DNA of 64,000 nucleotides from Mesorhizobium amorphae CCNWGS0123 (GTDB lineage Bacteria > Pseudomonadota > Alphaproteobacteria > Rhizobiales > Rhizobiaceae), in assembly GCF_001686985.1 (NCBI RefSeq), contig NZ_CP015318.1, forward strand, positions 3,842,001-3,906,000. The letters run 5' to 3'. Shown in pieces: positions 15,360-23,980 of this stretch. The translations under genes were made by a program, and so were the position numbers. The notes below the pieces were generated by a model, which was given only the letters and a program-made list of their open reading frames with translations, was not told the DNA's origin and did not search any database. Every line of letters begins with the position of its first letter. The stretch's first letter is position 1.

Positions 15360-15810
15360 TAACAGAGTATTTTTTCCAGTCCGACAATTGTCCCTTTTCG
15401 CCACCCCTGGCCCCAACAACCCCAACGCTTCCGCCGGCCTCGTAACGGGCGGAAATGCGGGCAAAACGCACAAATTCCGGGAAAAAAGACCGGGCTCAGA
15501 ACATTCCGGTCGCGCTCTCAACAGGAGCGCATGGCCTATAAAAGGCGACTCGTTTTGCGCCGTCAAGGATTCGTTTGCGTAGCTTTTGTGACCCCAATAT
15601 CTTGTGTGTCACACATGTGGATAACGGGGACAGAATGGCGCTCCTGAAACCCCGGTTTGCCCGGCCTTTGCGACCGCCATGCCTCGCTTTGGTCGCTACG
15701 TGCAGCGGCTGTGATCCACTGCCTTTTCATTTAGCCCTCTATGTTCTATGTCTGCCCGTCGCGCGGGGGCGCGTCTTGTCAACCGGAAAAGCATCCGCTA
15801 CGCCCCGCTC
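15360..15810. other. 451-bp intergenic region between nrdJ and gltX
   Basis: No gene is supported here: short frames lack ribosome sites. It must hold the gltX promoter, which I cannot place with confidence. Two small sites stand out: the inverted repeat TGTGTG-T-CACACA (15603-15615) and directly after it a perfect DnaA box (TTATCCACA on the minus strand, 15616-15624). One DnaA box is not evidence of an origin. Confidence 0.5.
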
Positions 15811-17184
15811 ATGACAGTTACCGTCCGTTTTGCCCCATCGCCGACCGGCCGCATCCATATCGGCAACGCACGCACCGCGCTGTTCAACTGGCTGTTCGCC
15901 TTGAACAACAAGGGCCGCTTCATCCAGCGCTTCGACGACACCGATATCTCCCGCTCGACGCAGGAGTTTGCCGATTCCATCCTTTACGACCTGCACTGGC
16001 TGGGGATTTTCCCCGATGTCACCGAATATCAGTCGCGGCGCGTCGAGATCTACGATGCGGCGGTCGAGCGGCTGAAGGCGGCGCGCGTTCTCTATGCCTG
16101 CTACGAAACGCCGGAAGAGCTCGATCTCCGCCGCAAGGTGCGACGCACGCGCGGTCTGCCGCCGGTCTATGGCCGCGAGGCGCTGACGCTGACGCCGGAG
16201 CAGGTGGCCGAATACCAGTCGGACGGCCGCAAGCCGCACTGGCGCTTCCTCCTGCCGAACTTCACCAGCGATCCGCTGCAGCCCGAGCGCACCGAGATCC
16301 ACTGGAACGATCTGGTGCGCGGCGAGGAGACCGTCGATCTCGCTTCGCTGTCCGATCCGGTGCTGCTGCGCGAGGACGGCACCTATCTCTATACGTTGCC
16401 TTCCGTGGTCGACGACATCGAGATGGGCGTCACGCACGTCATCCGCGGCGACGACCATGTCACCAACACCGGCGTGCAGATCGCCCTGTTCCAGGCGCTT
16501 GAGGCTGTGCCGCCGGTTTTCGGCCACCACAACCTCCTGACCACGGCATCGGGCGAGGGGCTATCGAAGCGCACTGGCGCGCTGTCGATCGAAAGCCTGC
16601 GCGAGGACGGTATCGAGCCGATGGCCGTCGCCTCGCTGGCCGTGCTGGTCGGCACCTCCGAAAATGTCGCCACCATGCCTGACCTTGCCGAGCTTGCGGG
16701 CCATTTCGATCCGGCCGCGACCTCGAAATCAGCGGCCAAGTTCGATCCGGACGAGCTTTTCGTGCTCAATCGGGCGCTGATACACCATATGCCGTTCTCC
16801 GAGGCGCGCGACCGGCTGATCGTGCTCGGCGTCTCCGGCGACAAGGCCGAGCCGTTCTGGCTGGCCGTGCGCGGCAATCTCGACAGGCTGGCCGATGCGG
16901 TTCAGTGGTGGCGCATACTCGGCGACGGGCCGCAGGAGCCGCCGGAGCTTTCCGGCGAGGACCGCGACTTCCTTCGCGAGGCGTTCGACCTGTTGCCGGA
17001 AGAGCCGTGGAACGGCACCGTCTGGAAGGACTGGACCGGCAAGATCCGGGAGGCGACGGGCCGCAAGGGCAAGGCGCTGTTCATGCCGCTAAGGCTCGCC
17101 CTTACTGGACAGCCTTCCGGGCCGGAGCTTGCAGATCTATTGCCCCTGCTGGGTCGGGAAGGAACGCTGGCCCGACGACCCTGA
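15811..17184 (+). CDS. gltX: Glutamate--tRNA ligase
   Basis: A 457-residue class I aminoacyl-tRNA synthetase that attaches glutamate to tRNA-Glu. The HIGH-type motif is HIGN (16-19) in FAPSPTGRIHIGNARTALFN, and the KMSKS-type motif is LSKRTG from residue 251. The C-terminal anticodon-binding domain is present, so the enzyme is complete. Alphaproteobacteria normally carry two GltX paralogues and lack GlnRS, one of them also charging tRNA-Gln as a step towards Gln-tRNA; which role this copy has cannot be settled by eye. ATG 15811 is chosen over a GTG-initiated extension upstream because the enzyme core begins directly at MTVTVRFAPSPTG. Its last 83 bp overlap the convergent DUF2865 gene. Confidence 0.93.
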   Translation: MTVTVRFAPSPTGRIHIGNARTALFNWLFALNNKGRFIQRFDDTDISRSTQEFADSILYDLHWLGIFPDVTEYQSRRVEIYDAAVERLKAARVLYACYETPEELDLRRKVRRTRGLPPVYGREALTLTPEQVAEYQSDGRKPHWRFLLPNFTSDPLQPERTEIHWNDLVRGEETVDLASLSDPVLLREDGTYLYTLPSVVDDIEMGVTHVIRGDDHVTNTGVQIALFQALEAVPPVFGHHNLLTTASGEGLSKRTGALSIESLREDGIEPMAVASLAVLVGTSENVATMPDLAELAGHFDPAATSKSAAKFDPDELFVLNRALIHHMPFSEARDRLIVLGVSGDKAEPFWLAVRGNLDRLADAVQWWRILGDGPQEPPELSGEDRDFLREAFDLLPEEPWNGTVWKDWTGKIREATGRKGKALFMPLRLALTGQPSGPELADLLPLLGREGTLARRP

Positions 17185-18304
17185 CCTTGCGCTGGTCCGG
17201 CGGCAACGCCGAGACCGGCGAGGTGGCGGGCTTTTCGGCCATACGCTTGATCGTGTCGCGGTCGAGGCCGCCCTCTGCATTGGCGAGCGTCTCGGGATCG
17301 GCGCCCGGATCCGGCTTGTTGGCCGGCACCGGAGTGAACGGCGTCGTCGTCGCATCGGGGACGGATTGTTCCGGGCTTGGCGGATTGCCGGCGATGATCT
17401 CGAAATTCCCGGCCTGGGCATTGCAGCCGCAGGCCGGCGGCCTGGGCATATTGGTCTGCTTGTAGAGATAGGCCGTCGGCATTTCGCTATAGGGCCTGCC
17501 GGTAACCGACGATGTCATGTTCGCCGAATCGTCATCCATGCCGCGGGTGTAGAAAACCTGCATCTCGGTGCCGGGGCAGCTCGATTCGCAGTTCTTCTGG
17601 TCGCGCTCGAAGTCGCCGAGCGAGGCGGCGTTCGACATCGGGAAGAAATAGCCGTCGCAGGTGCGCACGCACATGGTGCGGTACTCGCCGCTCAGCCGCG
17701 GCAGGTCCATGCCGTCGGGCTGGTTGATCACCCGGCGTATGGCACGCTCTTCGTCCGGATAATCGGGCTGCTCGAGCGCGTCGAGATGGCCGCTGCCGCC
17801 GAAAAGCTGGTCGAACAGGTTGCCGTTGCCGCCTTCGCGAGCCGCTTCCTGGACCGGCGCGCGCCGCGGCTCGATCCTGTCCTCACGGCAGCCATTGGCG
17901 TCGAGCGCCGCCAGGATGCGGCTGCGGTCGCGTCGCGTGCCGCCGCCGGCAAGCCGCTCGCGCTTTGCCTGCAGGGCGTCGAGATTGGCATTCATGCGAT
18001 CGATGGTGGCGTTGAGTGCCGCGCATTCGCTGACGTTGCGGGAAAACAGCGAGAAACCGCAGCTGGCATCGCTCGCCTGTCCGCGCGCCTTGGCCAGTTG
18101 CTGGCGCTGGCGGGTGATGGCGTCGTCATATTTGCGGATCATAGCCGGCTTGCCGCCGCCACCATTCGATGCGGCGGCAAGCTGTGCTTCGAGCTGGCGG
18201 CAGGTGCGCGAGGCGGCTTGCGGCTCGGTGACGCCAACGACCGATGCCGCGAGCGCGCCAAGCAGCGCGGCAAGGTGCGTCAGCCTCGACCCTGCGCCCG
18301 CCAT
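17102..18304 (-). CDS. Exported DUF2865 protein
   Basis: A 400-residue protein with a signal peptide (about residues 1-30) and a DUF2865 domain, which is largely confined to Hyphomicrobiales. Visible family features are paired cysteines in YRTMCVRTCDGYFFPMS, a second pair in QKNCESSCPGTEMQVFYTRG, and an N-terminal coiled coil around residues 65-125 (IDRMNANLDALQAKRERLAG). The C-terminal 100 residues are Pro-rich and may be disordered. No function is established. ATG 18304 gives a normal signal peptide; a GTG at 18337 is an alternative. The 3' end overlaps gltX by 83 bp on the opposite strand. Direct repeats and a 14-bp palindrome lie in the region upstream (18352-18407). Confidence 0.85.
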   Translation of the reverse strand: MAGAGSRLTHLAALLGALAASVVGVTEPQAASRTCRQLEAQLAAASNGGGGKPAMIRKYDDAITRQRQQLAKARGQASDASCGFSLFSRNVSECAALNATIDRMNANLDALQAKRERLAGGGTRRDRSRILAALDANGCREDRIEPRRAPVQEAAREGGNGNLFDQLFGGSGHLDALEQPDYPDEERAIRRVINQPDGMDLPRLSGEYRTMCVRTCDGYFFPMSNAASLGDFERDQKNCESSCPGTEMQVFYTRGMDDDSANMTSSVTGRPYSEMPTAYLYKQTNMPRPPACGCNAQAGNFEIIAGNPPSPEQSVPDATTTPFTPVPANKPDPGADPETLANAEGGLDRDTIKRMAEKPATSPVSALPPDQRKVRVVGPAFLPDPAGAIDLQAPARKAVQ

Positions 18305-18351
18305 GTGCCCCAAAACTCCGCTTGCCTGTTCGCCCACGAAACTAACGCGAC

Positions 18352-18365
18352 CGCGGTTAACCGCG
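18352..18365. promoter_or_regulatory. 14-bp palindrome CGCGGTTAACCGCG
   Basis: A perfect palindrome 48 bp upstream of the DUF2865 start, with GTTAAC at its centre. Possibly an operator; it sits next to the direct repeats at 18372-18407. Confidence 0.35.
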
Positions 18366-18371
18366 CCTTAG

Positions 18372-18407
18372 TCTGCAACCAAACGCAATCGAATCTGCAA
18401 CCAAACG
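18372..18407. repeat. Two direct copies of TCTGCAACCAAACG, 22 bp apart
   Basis: Copies at 18372-18385 and 18394-18407, start to start 22 bp, which is two turns of the helix. They lie in the 131-bp gap between DUF2865 and maeB. The phasing suggests tandem protein-binding sites. Confidence 0.45.
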
Positions 18408-18435
18408 TGACGGCAGCTTAGCGCCAAATGCGGCC

Positions 18436-20760
18436 TTAGCCCAGATTGACCACCGCCTGCGCCTTGTGCGCCGCCTCGACCACGGCGAGCGCGGTCATGT
18501 TGACGACGCCGCGCGAGGTCACCGAAGGCGTCAATATGTGTGCAGGCTTGTCCGTGCCGAGCAGGATCGGCCCGACATGCAGCGCATCCATCATGGCGCG
18601 CAGCGCCGTCAGCGTGATGTTGGCGGAATCGAGGTTTGGGAACACCAGCAGATTGGCTTCGCCCTTCAGCCGCGAATGCGGATAGACGCGCTGGCGCAAC
18701 TGCTCCGACAGCGCCGAGTCGGCATGCATCTCGCCGTCGCTTTGCAATTCCGGCGCGATGCGCGCCAGGATTGCCGCCGCCTGGCGCATCTTCAGCGCGC
18801 TCGGCGAATCGCGCGAGCCGAAATCCGAATGCGACAGAAGTGCTGCCTTGGGCTCGATGCCGAAACGCTGGATCTCCTCCGCCGCCAGCACCGTCATCTC
18901 GGCGATCTCTTCCGCCGTCGGGTCGACCGAGACATGCGTGTCGGTGAGGAAGATGATGCCGCGCTGCGAGATCAGCATCGACAGCGTCGACAGATCCCGG
19001 TCCTTGATGCCCTCGCGTGGCCCGATGATCAGGGTGACGTTGCGCAGATGCCGCTCGAAACGGCCTTCGAGACCGCAGACCATGGCATCGGCGTCGCCGC
19101 GCTTGAGCGCAAGGGCGGCGATCACCGTGTTGTCGGTACGCACCATGGTGCGGGCTGCCTCCGTCGTCACGCCGCGCCGGCCGGCAAGCTCGATCAACAG
19201 GTCGACATAGTGGCGGTAGCGCGGATCGTCCTCGGGGTTGATCAGGCCGAAATCGACGCCCGGCTTGATGCGCAATCCATAGCGCTTCAGCCTGACTTCG
19301 ATGACATGCGGACGCCCGATCAGGATCGGCTCGGCAATGCCTTCCTCAAGCACAACCTGCGCGGCGCGCAGCACCCGCTCGTCCTCGCCCTCGGCATAGA
19401 TGACGCGCTTGGCGCTCGACGCCTTGGCGGACGAGAACACCGGCTTCATCACCAGGCCGGAGCGGAAGACGAAGCGGTTGAGCTCGTCGATATAGGCGGC
19501 GAAGTCGGTGATCGGCCTGGTCGCCACACCGGTGTCGCAGGCTGCCTTCGCCACTGCCGGCGCAATGCGCAGGATCAGCCTGGGGTCGAAGGGCGAGGGG
19601 ATCAGGAAATCAGGTCCGAAGATCGGCGTCTCGCCCGAATAGGCGCGCGCAGCGACGTCGGACGGCTCCTCGCGGGCAAGGGCTGCGATCGCCCGCACCG
19701 CCGCCATCTTCATCTCTTCATTGATGGCGCTGGCGCCGCAGTCCAGGGCTCCGCGAAAAATGTAAGGGAAGCACAGTACATTGTTGACCTGATTGGGAAA
19801 ATCCGAACGGCCGGTACAGATCATCGCGTCTGGCCGCGCCGCCCGCGCCGCCTCCGGCATGATCTCCGGATTGGGGTTGGCCAGCGCCAGGATCAGCGGC
19901 TTCGGTGCCATATGCTGCAGCAGTTCCGGTTTCAGCACGCCGGCGGCCGACAGGCCGAGGAAGACATCGGCGCCCGAAATCACATCGGCCAGCGTCCGCG
20001 CTGCAGTATCCTTCACATAAGGATCCTTCCAGCGGTCCATCTCGTCCGTGCGCCCCTTGTAGGCGACGCCGAACCGGTCGGTGACCCAGATGTTTTCGAC
20101 CTTGGCGCCGAGCGAGACCAGCAGATTGAGGCAGGCCAGGGCTGCGGCACCAGCGCCCGAGGTGACGATCTTGATGTCCGAAATCGCCTTGCCGGCAAAT
20201 TCCAGCCCGTTGAGCACCGCAGCGGCGACGATGATCGCCGTGCCGTGCTGGTCGTCATGGAACACCGGTATGCCCATGCGGGCCTTGAGCTGTTCCTCGA
20301 CCTCGAAGCACTCGGGCGCCTTGATGTCCTCGAGGTTGATGCCGCCGAAGGTCGGCTCCAACGCCGAGATCGTCTCGACCATGCGCTCGATCCCGGGCGC
20401 GTCGATCTCGATGTCGAAGACGTCGATGCCGGCGAATTTCTTGAACAGCACCGCCTTGCCTTCCATGACCGGCTTGGAGGCGAGCGGACCGATATTGCCG
20501 AGGCCAAGCACCGCCGAGCCGTTGGAGACGACGCCGACCAGGTTGGCGCGCGCCGTGTAGTCGGCGGCGGTTGCCGGATTGTCGCGGATTTCGAGGCAAG
20601 GGGCGGCGACGCCGGGCGAATAGGCAAGCGCCAGGTCGCGCTGGTTGCCGAGCGGCTTCGTCGCCTGGATTTCGAGCTTTCCGGGGGTCGGGTGCTTGTG
20701 GAAGTAGAGTGCGGCCTCGTCGAGGTCCGACCGGGCCGCCTTCTTGTTCTCGCTGTCCAT
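18436..20760 (-). CDS. maeB: NADP-dependent malic enzyme with phosphotransacetylase-like C-terminal domain
   Basis: A 774-residue MaeB-type enzyme that oxidatively decarboxylates malate to pyruvate with NADP, feeding gluconeogenesis and NADPH. Residues about 1-430 are the malic enzyme part: DLALAYSPGVAAPCLEI, GVVSNGSAVLGLGNIG, FHDDQHGTAIIVAAAVLNGL and the nucleotide-binding VTSGAGAAALACLNLL. Residues about 445-770 form a phosphotransacetylase-like domain (EGEDERVLRAAQVVLEEG, DADAMVCGLEGRFERHL), which in this family is regulatory rather than catalytic. ATG 20760 has GGGAGGG upstream; a further GTG-started extension to 20808 is not needed. In rhizobia a DME- or TME-type malic enzyme supports dicarboxylate use in symbiosis, but sequence alone does not show which this is. 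Confidence 0.94.
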   Translation of the reverse strand: MDSENKKAARSDLDEAALYFHKHPTPGKLEIQATKPLGNQRDLALAYSPGVAAPCLEIRDNPATAADYTARANLVGVVSNGSAVLGLGNIGPLASKPVMEGKAVLFKKFAGIDVFDIEIDAPGIERMVETISALEPTFGGINLEDIKAPECFEVEEQLKARMGIPVFHDDQHGTAIIVAAAVLNGLEFAGKAISDIKIVTSGAGAAALACLNLLVSLGAKVENIWVTDRFGVAYKGRTDEMDRWKDPYVKDTAARTLADVISGADVFLGLSAAGVLKPELLQHMAPKPLILALANPNPEIMPEAARAARPDAMICTGRSDFPNQVNNVLCFPYIFRGALDCGASAINEEMKMAAVRAIAALAREEPSDVAARAYSGETPIFGPDFLIPSPFDPRLILRIAPAVAKAACDTGVATRPITDFAAYIDELNRFVFRSGLVMKPVFSSAKASSAKRVIYAEGEDERVLRAAQVVLEEGIAEPILIGRPHVIEVRLKRYGLRIKPGVDFGLINPEDDPRYRHYVDLLIELAGRRGVTTEAARTMVRTDNTVIAALALKRGDADAMVCGLEGRFERHLRNVTLIIGPREGIKDRDLSTLSMLISQRGIIFLTDTHVSVDPTAEEIAEMTVLAAEEIQRFGIEPKAALLSHSDFGSRDSPSALKMRQAAAILARIAPELQSDGEMHADSALSEQLRQRVYPHSRLKGEANLLVFPNLDSANITLTALRAMMDALHVGPILLGTDKPAHILTPSVTSRGVVNMTALAVVEAAHKAQAVVNLG

Positions 20761-20921
20761 ACCGGCCCTCCCTGCGATGTTGCCTCGCTGCCTTTTAGCA
20801 TGCGGCATCGGTTTTTCGCGACGCCAAATGACGCAAGCGCGAAGGAAAGGGTCAAAGTCGAAAAGACCGAGCTATTTCAATCTTTTGTGTTGAGATCCTG
20901 CGAGAAAGCCAGGCCTCGCCG

Positions 20922-21701
20922 TCAGAACGCGCTGACGTAGAGGCCGCCATCCACCGGAATGTTCTGCCCGGTCAGGTAGCCGGCATGAACCGAGCACAGG
21001 AAGGCGCAGATCTGGCCGAACTCCTCTGGTGTGCCAAGCCGCTTGGCCGGCACGTCGGCGCTGATGCGGGCCTTGCGTTCGGCTGCCGCAGCCGGGTCTT
21101 CCGGCGTGCCGGCTTCATGCGGGCCGCGCAGCCGGTCGGTATCGAGCTTGCCGGGCAGCATGCTGTTGATGGTCACGTTGCGGTCGATCACAGTGCGGGC
21201 CACGCCGGCCAGGAACGAGGTCAAGCCGGCGCGCGCGCCGGACGACAGATCGAGGCCGGGGATCGGCACATAGACCGACAGCGAGGTGATGTTGACGATG
21301 CGGCCGAAGCCGCGCGCCGCCATGCCGTCGATGACCGCCTGGATCAGCTCGATCGGCGTCACCATGTTCTGGGTGACGCCTTCGAGGATCTTCTCGCGGT
21401 CGAGCGTGCGGAAGTCGCGCAGCGGCGGGCCGCCATTGTTGTTGACGAGGATGTCGGGATCGGGGCAGGCGGCAAGCATCGCCTTCTGCACTTCGGGCTT
21501 CGACACGTCACCGAGGATCTCGGTCACCTTGACGCCGTAGCGATCACGGATGTCCTGGGCGGTGCTGGTCAGCAGCTCGCCATTGCGGCCGTTGACCACC
21601 AGATCGCAGCCGGCCTCGGCCAGCGCCATGGCGCAGCCGCGCCCAAGTCCTTTGCTTGATGCGCAGACGATCGCCTTCTTGCCGCGAATGCCGAGATCCA
21701 T
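20922..21701 (-). CDS. SDR-family protein with altered catalytic residues
   Basis: A 259-residue Rossmann-fold protein of the short-chain dehydrogenase/reductase family. The cofactor loop is ASSKGLGRG (residues 14-22), and NNNGG stands where NNAG is usual. After the catalytic-type Ser in NITS, the position thirteen residues on should hold the active-site Tyr, but the sequence is LDLSSGARAGL: Ser replaces Tyr, and four residues later Arg replaces Lys. The C-terminus LTGQNIPVDGGLYVSAF is normal. Either it uses another mechanism or it is not a dehydrogenase. GAGGAG precedes ATG 21701. The gene is divergent from the metallophosphoesterase. Confidence 0.85.
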   Translation of the reverse strand: MDLGIRGKKAIVCASSKGLGRGCAMALAEAGCDLVVNGRNGELLTSTAQDIRDRYGVKVTEILGDVSKPEVQKAMLAACPDPDILVNNNGGPPLRDFRTLDREKILEGVTQNMVTPIELIQAVIDGMAARGFGRIVNITSLSVYVPIPGLDLSSGARAGLTSFLAGVARTVIDRNVTINSMLPGKLDTDRLRGPHEAGTPEDPAAAAERKARISADVPAKRLGTPEEFGQICAFLCSVHAGYLTGQNIPVDGGLYVSAF

Positions 21702-21822
21702 GATGATTTTCTCCTCTGATCAAGCGCGGCACGCTAGCTCTTCAGCTGGACCAATCGCAACCGTCATACGGTTGTTGCATGAATCGGGGCATAGCCTGCG
21801 CGAAAGCAACGGTGACGATCTG

Positions 21823-22638
21823 ATGTCTGGCCCAGAGCCCCGCACTTTCCGCAGCATGTTCATCTCCGACGTCCATCTCGGCTCGAAGGCGGCCAAGGCC
21901 GACTTCCTGATCGATTTCCTGCGCCATCACGACGCCGATATCATCTATCTCGTCGGCGACATCGTCGATGGCTGGCGCCTGAGGCGCAGCTGGCACTGGC
22001 CGCAGAGCCACAATGACGTCGTACAGAAATTGCTGCGCAAGGCGCGCAAGGGCGCCAACATCACCTACATCGCCGGCAATCATGACGAGTTCGCGCGCCA
22101 GTTCCAGGGCGTGCATTTCGGCGGCATCGTCGTCGCCGACCGCGCCATCCACGAAACCGCCGACGGCAGGCGCCTGCTGGTCATCCATGGCGATCAGTTC
22201 GACACCGTCGTCCACAATGCGCGCTGGTTGGCCTATCTCGGCGACTATGCCTATGACGCAGCCATGCTCGTCAACAGGGTTGTGACGCGGCTTCGCCAGT
22301 TGCTTGGCCTGCCTTACTGGTCGTTTTCGTCCTGGGCCAAGGTCAACGTCAAGAAGGCGGTGAACTTCATCGGCTCGTTCCAGACCATGCTGACGGAGGA
22401 AGCGCGCCGCTCGCATGTCGACGGCGTCATCTGCGGCCACATCCACCACGCCGCGATCGAGAACTACGAGGACGTGCAGTACATCAACACCGGCGACTGG
22501 GTGGAAAGCTGCACGGCGGTGGTCGAGCATTTCGACGGCCGGATGGAAATCCTGCACTGGGCCAAGGTCCTGCCCGAGGCTCCGGACGAACCGTTCATCC
22601 CGATGCTCATCGAGGACCGGGTGGTCGAAGCGGCGTGA
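21823..22638 (+). CDS. LpxH-like metallophosphoesterase
   Basis: A 271-residue calcineurin-type phosphoesterase with every metal-binding block: SDVHLG (Asp16, His18), GDIVDG (Asp46), GNHDE (Asn86, His87), HGDQFD (His122) and GHIHHA near residue 206. It resembles UDP-2,3-diacylglucosamine pyrophosphatase LpxH of lipid A synthesis, but most alphaproteobacteria use LpxI for that step, so it may instead act on another phosphodiester. Some rhizobial relatives are annotated simply as UDP-2,3-diacylglucosamine diphosphatase. ATG 21823 starts the conserved frame; the ribosome site is weak. An MFS transporter follows after 127 bp. Confidence 0.85.
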   Translation: MSGPEPRTFRSMFISDVHLGSKAAKADFLIDFLRHHDADIIYLVGDIVDGWRLRRSWHWPQSHNDVVQKLLRKARKGANITYIAGNHDEFARQFQGVHFGGIVVADRAIHETADGRRLLVIHGDQFDTVVHNARWLAYLGDYAYDAAMLVNRVVTRLRQLLGLPYWSFSSWAKVNVKKAVNFIGSFQTMLTEEARRSHVDGVICGHIHHAAIENYEDVQYINTGDWVESCTAVVEHFDGRMEILHWAKVLPEAPDEPFIPMLIEDRVVEAA

Positions 22639-22765
22639 AGCCACGGCCGGTCGCGGACTACCGAATCAATCGATTAGTCCAACCGGTTTCGCCCGTTTTT
22701 TCTCCGTGTTAATGGTCGATCACGTTGCTGCCGTCTGGTCGAATGCGGCGTAATTGGATCGATTC

Positions 22766-23980
22766 ATGTCCCTGCCGCCGCTTTCACCCGAACAGCTCGT
22801 CAAGCCGCGCCATTTCGAACTGCGCATGAGCCTGATCTTCTTCACGCTGTTCGTGTCGCTCGGCATCCATCTGCCTTATTTCCCGCTGTGGCTGCAGGCC
22901 GAGGGTTTCCATGCCGGACAGATCGCGGTCATCCTGGCCGCGCCGATGTTCCTGCGCGTGGTGACGACGCCGCTGCTGACCGCCCTGGCCGACCGGGCGA
23001 AGGACCGGGCCAATGTCTATGTCGTGCTCGTCGCCGCGACCATGGTCATCTCCGCCGGCTATTTCCTCACCCCCACCTACGCCATGGTGTTGGCCGTTTC
23101 GCTGGCACTGACCATCGTCTGGACGCCGCATTCGCCGATCGCCGATTCTCTGGCGCTTTCGGGCGTGCGCCGCTTCGGCTCCAACTATACCGCCATGCGC
23201 AAATGGGGCTCGATCTCTTATCTCTGCGCCAACATCGCCGGCGGCTTCATCCTGGCCTGGACGGGCCCCAAGGCCGTGCCGGCGATCATCTTCGTAGCCC
23301 TAGCCGCCGCACTTCTGGCCGGATTGCTGGCGCCGCGTCTTGGCCGTCCGCGCCGCGCCTCGCCGCTTTCGGCCACCGACATCCAGCACGCGGCGCCAAA
23401 GCTGCTCAACGCCTACTTCCTGTATTTTACCTTCGGCGTCGGCATCATCACCGCCAGCCATGCCTTTCTCTACGGCTTCGTGTCGATCTACTGGAAGTCG
23501 ATCGGCATCAGCGATTCCGTCGTCGGGCTGCTCTGGGCCTGGGGCGTGGTGGCCGAGGTCTGCATGTTTTTGTTTTTCAACCGCATTTTCGCCTCCGTTT
23601 CCGTCGTCCAGGTCATGGTGATCGCCGGCATCGGCTCGATCGTGCGCTGGATCGCTTTTCCGCTGATCTGGCCGCTTGGCCTTGGCGTTGCCGGCTTCTT
23701 CGGCGTCCAGACCTTGCATTCGGTGTCGGTGGCGATGGTGCTGATCGGCCTGCAGAAGATGATCGGCGAAACCGTCTCCGAAGAGCGCACGGGTGCTGCG
23801 CAAGGCATTGCCTATTTCTTCAACGGCTTCTTCATGGCTGTGGTCACGCTGGCGTCGGGCCCACTCTACGACCGCCTCGGCGTCGATGGCTTTTGGGCGA
23901 TGATTCCGATCGCTATCTTTGGTCTGGTGCTGATCGGGCTCGCCGCGCGCTCAGCCCCACAGCGCCCTATCAGGGGGTGA
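22766..23980 (+). CDS. MFS transporter (HcaT/MFS_1-like group)
   Basis: A 404-residue major facilitator with about twelve hydrophobic segments. The start of the first helix, FFTLFVSLGIHLPYFPLWLQAEGF, and the loop LTALADRAKDRANVYV between helices 2 and 3 are typical of the 3-phenylpropionate transporter (HcaT)/MFS_1_like group. The substrate is unknown. ATG 22766 is favoured over TTG 22754. Its last 30 bp overlap the convergent epimerase gene, so transcription from the two sides must be resolved within coding sequence. Only 127 bp separate it from the upstream phosphoesterase. Confidence 0.85.
   Translation: MSLPPLSPEQLVKPRHFELRMSLIFFTLFVSLGIHLPYFPLWLQAEGFHAGQIAVILAAPMFLRVVTTPLLTALADRAKDRANVYVVLVAATMVISAGYFLTPTYAMVLAVSLALTIVWTPHSPIADSLALSGVRRFGSNYTAMRKWGSISYLCANIAGGFILAWTGPKAVPAIIFVALAAALLAGLLAPRLGRPRRASPLSATDIQHAAPKLLNAYFLYFTFGVGIITASHAFLYGFVSIYWKSIGISDSVVGLLWAWGVVAEVCMFLFFNRIFASVSVVQVMVIAGIGSIVRWIAFPLIWPLGLGVAGFFGVQTLHSVSVAMVLIGLQKMIGETVSEERTGAAQGIAYFFNGFFMAVVTLASGPLYDRLGVDGFWAMIPIAIFGLVLIGLAARSAPQRPIRG

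Noticed and set aside
18466..20940. 824-residue plus-strand open frame opposite maeB
   Set aside because: Shadow of the malic enzyme gene; no domain or ribosome site.
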